Shown here piece by piece: positions 60,088 to 64,000 of a stretch of 64,000 nt of DNA. The number at the start of each line of letters is the position of its first letter. Position 1 is the first letter of the stretch. Origin of the DNA: Luteibacter aegosomatis (lineage in GTDB: Bacteria; Pseudomonadota; Gammaproteobacteria; Xanthomonadales; Rhodanobacteraceae); the NCBI RefSeq assembly GCF_023078455.1, contig NZ_CP095740.1, positions 2,530,001 through 2,594,000 on the forward strand, given 5' to 3'. A program made the position numbers and the translations under genes. The notes under the pieces were generated by a model. The model was not told the DNA's origin. It saw nothing but the letters and a program-made list of their open reading frames with translations, and searched no databases.

Positions 60088-63000
60088 TCAACCGCGACGA
60101 AGTCGCGAGAACGATCGCGTGAGGTGATCCGCCGCCGCATCCATGATCCGGTGGGCGATGTCGTCCACGTGGCGCGCCGTCCATGGCTCCAGCGCGGTGC
60201 CCTTCACCCACTGGTTGAACGAACCCAGTGCCGGACCCGTCTGGATCTGGTAATTGACCCGATCCTCGCCCTTGCCCTCGATGGCGATGCGCGTGCAGTA
60301 CGCGAAGTACCAGCGGAAGGTGAGCGCCATCCGGTGCTTCGGGTTGGCCTCGGCCTTGAGGATCTCGTGCTCCATGCCCGCCGACCGGAAATAGCGCCGG
60401 GTGTCGTCCCAGATCTCGGCGAAGGTCTTCCTGAAGAAGGTGGTTTCCAGTTGACGCCGCGTGCGCTCGGGGATGTCCTCGAGGCTTTCGTGGTGCCGGT
60501 AGAGCGACAGCAGCTTGTTCGCCCGCGCGGGGAAGAAGACCGACTTCTTCAGCACCTGCACCTGCGCACCGATCTCGAACATGTCGCCCGCCGGTGCGTA
60601 TTCGGTGTCCTGGATGTCCATCGCCTGCAGCAGCGCCTTGCCGTCCGCGCTCATGCCCGATTCCACCGTGCACTGGTTGATCGAGCCGGTGACGATGAAG
60701 TCGGCGCCGAGCAGGAAGGCCGCGGCCGCCGCTTCGGGACAGCCGATGCCGCCGGCCAGGCCCATGCAGACCGGATCCGCGTACCCATGCATCGCCTGCA
60801 TGCGATCGCGCAGGCGCATCAACGGCGGCAACATCACCGCCACGATGCCACCGTCGGTATGGCCCCCGGAATCCGCCTCCACGCAGATGTCGTGGCTCAT
60901 GGGGATACCTTGCGACCATTCCGCCTGCTGCCGGGTGACCTGGCCGCGTTCGAGCAGCTTCTCGACGATGGCCGGCGGCGGCGGACTCATGAACGCCTGG
61001 GCCACCTCGGGACGCGACACCTTGGCGACGATGCGGTGGTCGCAGACGAGCGCGCCCTGCTCGCTGCGGCGAAGCCCCTGGAGACGGTAGCGGACCAGGG
61101 CGGGCGTCATCTGCATGAAGGCGGCGGCCTCCACGTTCTTCACGCCGTGGCGCAGGTAGAGATCGACGACGGCCTCCTCCTGCTCGGGGTACTCGTAATT
61201 CGCCAGCAGGTTCATGCCGAAGGGTTGGCCGGCGGACAGTTCGGCGCGGATGCGCGCCAGGTGGGTTTCGATCTTCGCCGTCGACAGCCCGCCCGCGCCG
61301 AAGAACGAGAGGAAACCCGCCTTGCCCATGCGGATGACCAGGTCGGCCGAGGCCACGCCGCGGTACATCGCGCCGGTCATGTACGCGTAGCGCAGGCCGT
61401 AGCGACGTTTGAACGTGGCGCTGCCCAGCGAGTCGGCGGTGATCGGCGCCACGTCGTCGCGTACCGCGTCCTCGACATCGGCATCGGCATCGGCATCGGC
61501 GTCGGCGTCGGCCAGGATGCCCTCCACCCGCTCGGCCACCTCGTCGAAGATCGGCGTCTGGGTGCTGCGGATCTCGTTCACCATTTTCGACAGGATGGTG
61601 GCACCCACTTCCTGGAACTCGACGTCGCCCTTGCCCATCACGTAGCGGATGGAATCCACCCAGTGCACGGGCGTGGCGATCTGCCGGGCCAGCGTGTCGG
61701 CGATGCGGCTGCCGTCATAAGGGCGCGCGGTGGCATTGGCGATGACCGTCGCCGACGGCGCCTCGAACGAAAACTGCTTGAGGAAATCGGCGAACTCCGC
61801 CTGCACCGGCTGCATGTGGCGCGAATGGAACGGCGCGCTGACGTTCAACGGCACGTAGCGCAGGTTCAGGCGTGCGAACAACTCCGCCGCCGCCTTCAGG
61901 GCATCGTGGTCGCCGGCGATCACCGTCTGCGTCGGCGTGTTGAGATTGGCGATATCGATGCCGTCGAGCCGGTGCTCGTCGAGTACGGTGCGTATGTCGC
62001 TCGCCGAGGTACCGAGTACCGCGGCCATGCCACCGCCGCCGGCCCTGCCCATCAATTCGCCTCGCTTCTGCACCAGCCGAAGGCCCGTCTCGAAAGAGAA
62101 GACGCCCGCCGCGTGCAGGGCGTTGTACTCGCCGAGGCTGTGGCCCGCGAAGAACGTGGCGGCACGGTCGCCGCCGGTCTGTTGCTGCCGGTAGTAGTGC
62201 AGCGCGTTCACCACGTACAGCGCGGGCTGGGTGTATTGCGTCTGCGAGAGCAGCCCCCCGCTATCGTTGAGGCACAAGTCTTCCACGGAGTAGCCGAGGA
62301 TGTCCGACGCGCTCTTCACCTTGTCGGGAAAGAGCGGAAAGAGGTCCTTGCCCATGCCCCTGAACTGCGAGCCCTGGCCCGGGAAAATGACTGCCTTCAT
62401 GGTGGATGACTCCGATATGCGCGTGTGTCGTACCTGCGTCTTGCGGGGCGCGAGCGCATCCAGCCGCGCCACGTCGCCACCGAACGGCGACATGAGCGGA
62501 TACACCTGGGATGCCGTGCCTGCGGGCAGGCCGTATTTCAGGAAGGTGGCCATCGTGCCGCCGGGGCTCGCGTCGACGTAACGACGGCTCCCGCTTGCCT
62601 CGATCCGCTCGAGCGTCCGCGGCAGGTCGATCCGATCGCGTACGACAGACCAGAAATGGCCATCGGGCGCGCGATCGAAGGCTTCGGCCTTCGCGCAGCA
62701 GATGACCGGAAGCCGCCCCTCACGCATGGACAGCGTGCCCAGGAAGGATTGGTAGGCCGGCCGCGCCGCGTCTACCCAGCGCGAATGGAAGGCAAACGCT
62801 ACCGGTAGCCGATGAAAGGTGAGACCGGCACGGCGCAAGCATGATTCGACGGCGTCGACATGCCGCTCGGGCATCGCGAGCACGGAGTGCGTGGCGAAGT
62901 TGCGTGCGGCCACGTCACACAGCTCGAGCAGCTCCGCATCGAGAAAGCGCTCAGGCTCTCCCATCACCGCGATCATGGCGCCACGCTCCGCATGCGCTTC

Positions 63001-63378
63001 CAGCGCGAGAGCCTGCTCGATCACGGCGATCAACGCGGTTTCCATGTCGAGCCAACCGGCGATCGCCGCCGCCGCGAACGAGCCGAGGCTTGCGCCCATC
63101 ACCGCGTCGATGCGCAGCCCGCGATCGAGCAACGCCATGGCGAGCGCATGTTCCACCATGAAGATGGCGGCATGACTGTGCAGCAAGCGGTCGAACGGAA
63201 CGTCGCGCGTGTTGCGCTCCGCATACAGCACGTCGACGACCGACTCGCCGCAGCGTTCGCGAACGACGCGATCGGCTTCGCGCATGTGGAAGCGAAAGCC
63301 GGCATCGCCGCCGAACAACTCCCGTCCCATCTGGAAATGATGGGATCCCTGCCCTGCAAAAAGTAGTACGTTTTCCAC
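60088..63378 (-). CDS. Trans-acting acyl hydrolase-acyltransferase-enoylreductase fusion (AH-AT-ER)
   Basis: A 1096-residue three-domain protein that serves the trans-AT PKS. Domain 1 (1-310) has the AT fold with Ser97 in GASLGSF, but the Arg that binds the malonyl carboxylate is Gln (IEQALAL), the mark of PedC-type acyl hydrolases that clear stalled chains. Domain 2 (327-630) is the working malonyl transferase, with Ser414 in GHSLGEY and QKRGELM keeping the Arg. Domain 3 (650-1096) is a PfaD/PedB-like flavin enoylreductase, with GFLSFFGAGGL, a GLAGGIGCPEAAAAAFLLGAD nucleotide site and FEIGAQVQVLKK. The GTG at 63378 is chosen because GGATG lies nine bases ahead and ATs start this way; an ATG at 63447 is possible. 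An internal ATG at 62400 with GGAG could also yield AT-ER alone. The stop lies 30 bp from the megasynthase start. Confidence 0.88.
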   Translation of the reverse strand: MENVLLFAGQGSHHFQMGRELFGGDAGFRFHMREADRVVRERCGESVVDVLYAERNTRDVPFDRLLHSHAAIFMVEHALAMALLDRGLRIDAVMGASLGSFAAAAIAGWLDMETALIAVIEQALALEAHAERGAMIAVMGEPERFLDAELLELCDVAARNFATHSVLAMPERHVDAVESCLRRAGLTFHRLPVAFAFHSRWVDAARPAYQSFLGTLSMREGRLPVICCAKAEAFDRAPDGHFWSVVRDRIDLPRTLERIEASGSRRYVDASPGGTMATFLKYGLPAGTASQVYPLMSPFGGDVARLDALAPRKTQVRHTRISESSTMKAVIFPGQGSQFRGMGKDLFPLFPDKVKSASDILGYSVEDLCLNDSGGLLSQTQYTQPALYVVNALHYYRQQQTGGDRAATFFAGHSLGEYNALHAAGVFSFETGLRLVQKRGELMGRAGGGGMAAVLGTSASDIRTVLDEHRLDGIDIANLNTPTQTVIAGDHDALKAAAELFARLNLRYVPLNVSAPFHSRHMQPVQAEFADFLKQFSFEAPSATVIANATARPYDGSRIADTLARQIATPVHWVDSIRYVMGKGDVEFQEVGATILSKMVNEIRSTQTPIFDEVAERVEGILADADADADADADVEDAVRDDVAPITADSLGSATFKRRYGLRYAYMTGAMYRGVASADLVIRMGKAGFLSFFGAGGLSTAKIETHLARIRAELSAGQPFGMNLLANYEYPEQEEAVVDLYLRHGVKNVEAAAFMQMTPALVRYRLQGLRRSEQGALVCDHRIVAKVSRPEVAQAFMSPPPPAIVEKLLERGQVTRQQAEWSQGIPMSHDICVEADSGGHTDGGIVAVMLPPLMRLRDRMQAMHGYADPVCMGLAGGIGCPEAAAAAFLLGADFIVTGSINQCTVESGMSADGKALLQAMDIQDTEYAPAGDMFEIGAQVQVLKKSVFFPARANKLLSLYRHHESLEDIPERTRRQLETTFFRKTFAEIWDDTRRYFRSAGMEHEILKAEANPKHRMALTFRWYFAYCTRIAIEGKGEDRVNYQIQTGPALGSFNQWVKGTALEPWTARHVDDIAHRIMDAAADHLTRSFSRLRRG
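61475..61510. repeat. Hexanucleotide tandem repeat encoding an (Ala-Asp)6 linker
   Basis: Six consecutive 6-bp units (one acatcg, three gcatcg, two gcgtcg on the plus strand) encode alternating Ala and Asp between the AT and ER domains. Each unit keeps the frame, so slippage would change linker length without breaking the protein. Confidence 0.85.
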
Positions 63379-63584
63379 GAACGACGCATCCCTACAGGCG
63401 CGTGAACCCGTCGCCGCGCCGTATAAGCGGGCGGATCGATACGGCATCCACGGCTGACCGAGCAGCCAACTCCCCTCCCCTCAGAGGTACACGAACGACC
63501 CGCGGCAGGTCATCCGAAACGCAGCGCAACCCCCCAGATATTCAAAGACCGAATGAATTAATTGAGTCAATGCTTACGAATAAC

Positions 63585-63614
63585 GAAACGCGTTCGATGC
63601 ATGCATCGCGTTTC
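63585..63614. promoter_or_regulatory. Palindromic operator candidate upstream of the biosynthetic operon
   Basis: Outer arms GAAACGCG / CGCGTTTC flank a perfect 14-bp palindrome CGATGCATGCATCG (63595-63608), about 210 bp before the AH-AT-ER start. No regulator gene lies in the window, so the binding protein is unknown. The role is inferred from position and symmetry. Confidence 0.45.
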
Positions 63615-63896
63615 TTTCGCTTCGTAGATTCTTCGAAGAATGTGACAGGCTTTGCAACGCGCAAGTTCTTGCGGTGTTGCCGAAGACTTGCATGCATTTG
63701 CGTCAAACACCGTCGAATGGCCCATGGATGGTGTCGTGTATCACGATTCAACGACAAGCCATTCCGGCACGCACGGGAAAAGAAATGCCGAAATTGCGCT
63801 ACGCATGTTGCGTTACGTGAACTGCGTCCAAAATGAAGTTCATTCCATGTGGTGAAAGCTCCGAACTTTTCCTAGGCATTATTCCCGCGCAAGAAA

Positions 63897-63926
63897 AAGC
63901 CCTTCGCGTCTCGACGCGAAGGGCTT
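63897..63926 (-). terminator. Rho-independent terminator of the partial minus-strand gene
   Basis: A perfect 14-bp stem AAGCCCTTCGCGTC / GACGCGAAGGGCTT with a tight loop, followed on the minus strand by TTTTTCTT. It lies 22 bp after the stop codon of the gene that enters from the right edge, and it isolates that gene from the biosynthetic operon. Confidence 0.88.
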
Positions 63927-63947
63927 CTGGAGAAACGATCCAACCGA

Positions 63948-64000
63948 TCAGTTTGGAACGCAGCGCCACGTCGCCTTGCCGTTGACGACACCCACGAACT
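63948..64000 (-). CDS. Partial protein, C-terminal end only
   Basis: The last 16 codons of a minus-strand gene that continues beyond the window: the reading frame ends FVGVVNGKATWRCVPN followed by TGA at 63948-63950. The ending is protein-like, and a strong terminator follows at 63897-63926. It is too short to assign a family. Confidence 0.6.
   Translation of the reverse strand, partial: FVGVVNGKATWRCVPN

Larger units (their letters stand above)
63379..63947. other. Intergenic region upstream of the biosynthetic operon; no gene
   Basis: This 569-bp stretch has a central part (about 63530-63890) visibly richer in A and T than the rest of the window. Short open frames on both strands show no protein-like features. 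It must hold the promoter for the 41-kb leftward operon. I cannot fix a -35/-10 pair with confidence. A palindromic operator candidate lies at 63585-63614. Confidence 0.6.

Noticed and set aside
63402..63836. Open frames in the AT-rich region upstream of the cluster
   Set aside because: No ribosome binding site, no domain and odd composition; the region is better explained as promoter DNA.

Overview
The window comes from a high-GC gammaproteobacterium. The gene content (Fur-regulated siderophore uptake with DUF3649, PepSY and DUF3325 proteins, Tat-exported GH95 fucosidase, scattered REP-like palindromes) fits the Xanthomonadales, most likely the Luteibacter/Dyella group. This placement is inference; there is no rRNA or other marker gene here.

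The left third (1-22,000) is mixed. It holds a short-chain dehydrogenase; an orphan RiPP-like cassette of two homologous 54-55 residue peptides plus an asparagine-synthetase-like enzyme (minus strand, 1147-3187); an iron uptake set (3410-7993); a small proline-rich membrane protein; a GH95 glycosidase-SGNH hydrolase pair; a stand-alone beta-ketoacyl synthase; a LysR regulator divergent from a PPOX-like protein and an alpha/beta hydrolase; a GH2 glycosidase; an acyltransferase-3 membrane protein; and a beta-lactamase-fold serine hydrolase.

The right two thirds (22,015-63,378, all minus strand) are one tightly packed, translationally coupled biosynthetic operon of five genes. In order of transcription these are: a fused acyl-hydrolase/acyltransferase/enoyl-reductase (trans-acting AT and ER); a single 34.5-kb gene for an 11,506-residue trans-AT polyketide synthase/NRPS; a cytochrome P450; a MATE exporter; and a 4'-phosphopantetheinyl transferase. 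The synthase reads KS-DH-KR-ACP / KS-DH-KR-ACP / KS-DH-ACP / KS-DH-KR-ACP / KS-KR-ACP / KS-KR-MT-ACP-DH-ACP / KS0-PCP / C-A-PCP / C-A-PCP-TE. It has no cis AT and no evident loading module. The inferred product is an unsaturated, partly polyene acyl chain with one hydroxyl and one alpha-methyl group, joined to a serine-like residue and a second residue of unknown identity, then released by the thioesterase. The P450 would oxidise it, the MATE protein export it, and the PPTase activate the carrier domains.

The two most unusual items are the RiPP-like cassette, which lacks any recognisable leader peptidase or RRE protein, and the repeated in-frame presence of REP-like palindromes in the linkers of the megasynthase. 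A partial gene enters from the right edge on the minus strand (63,948-64,000).
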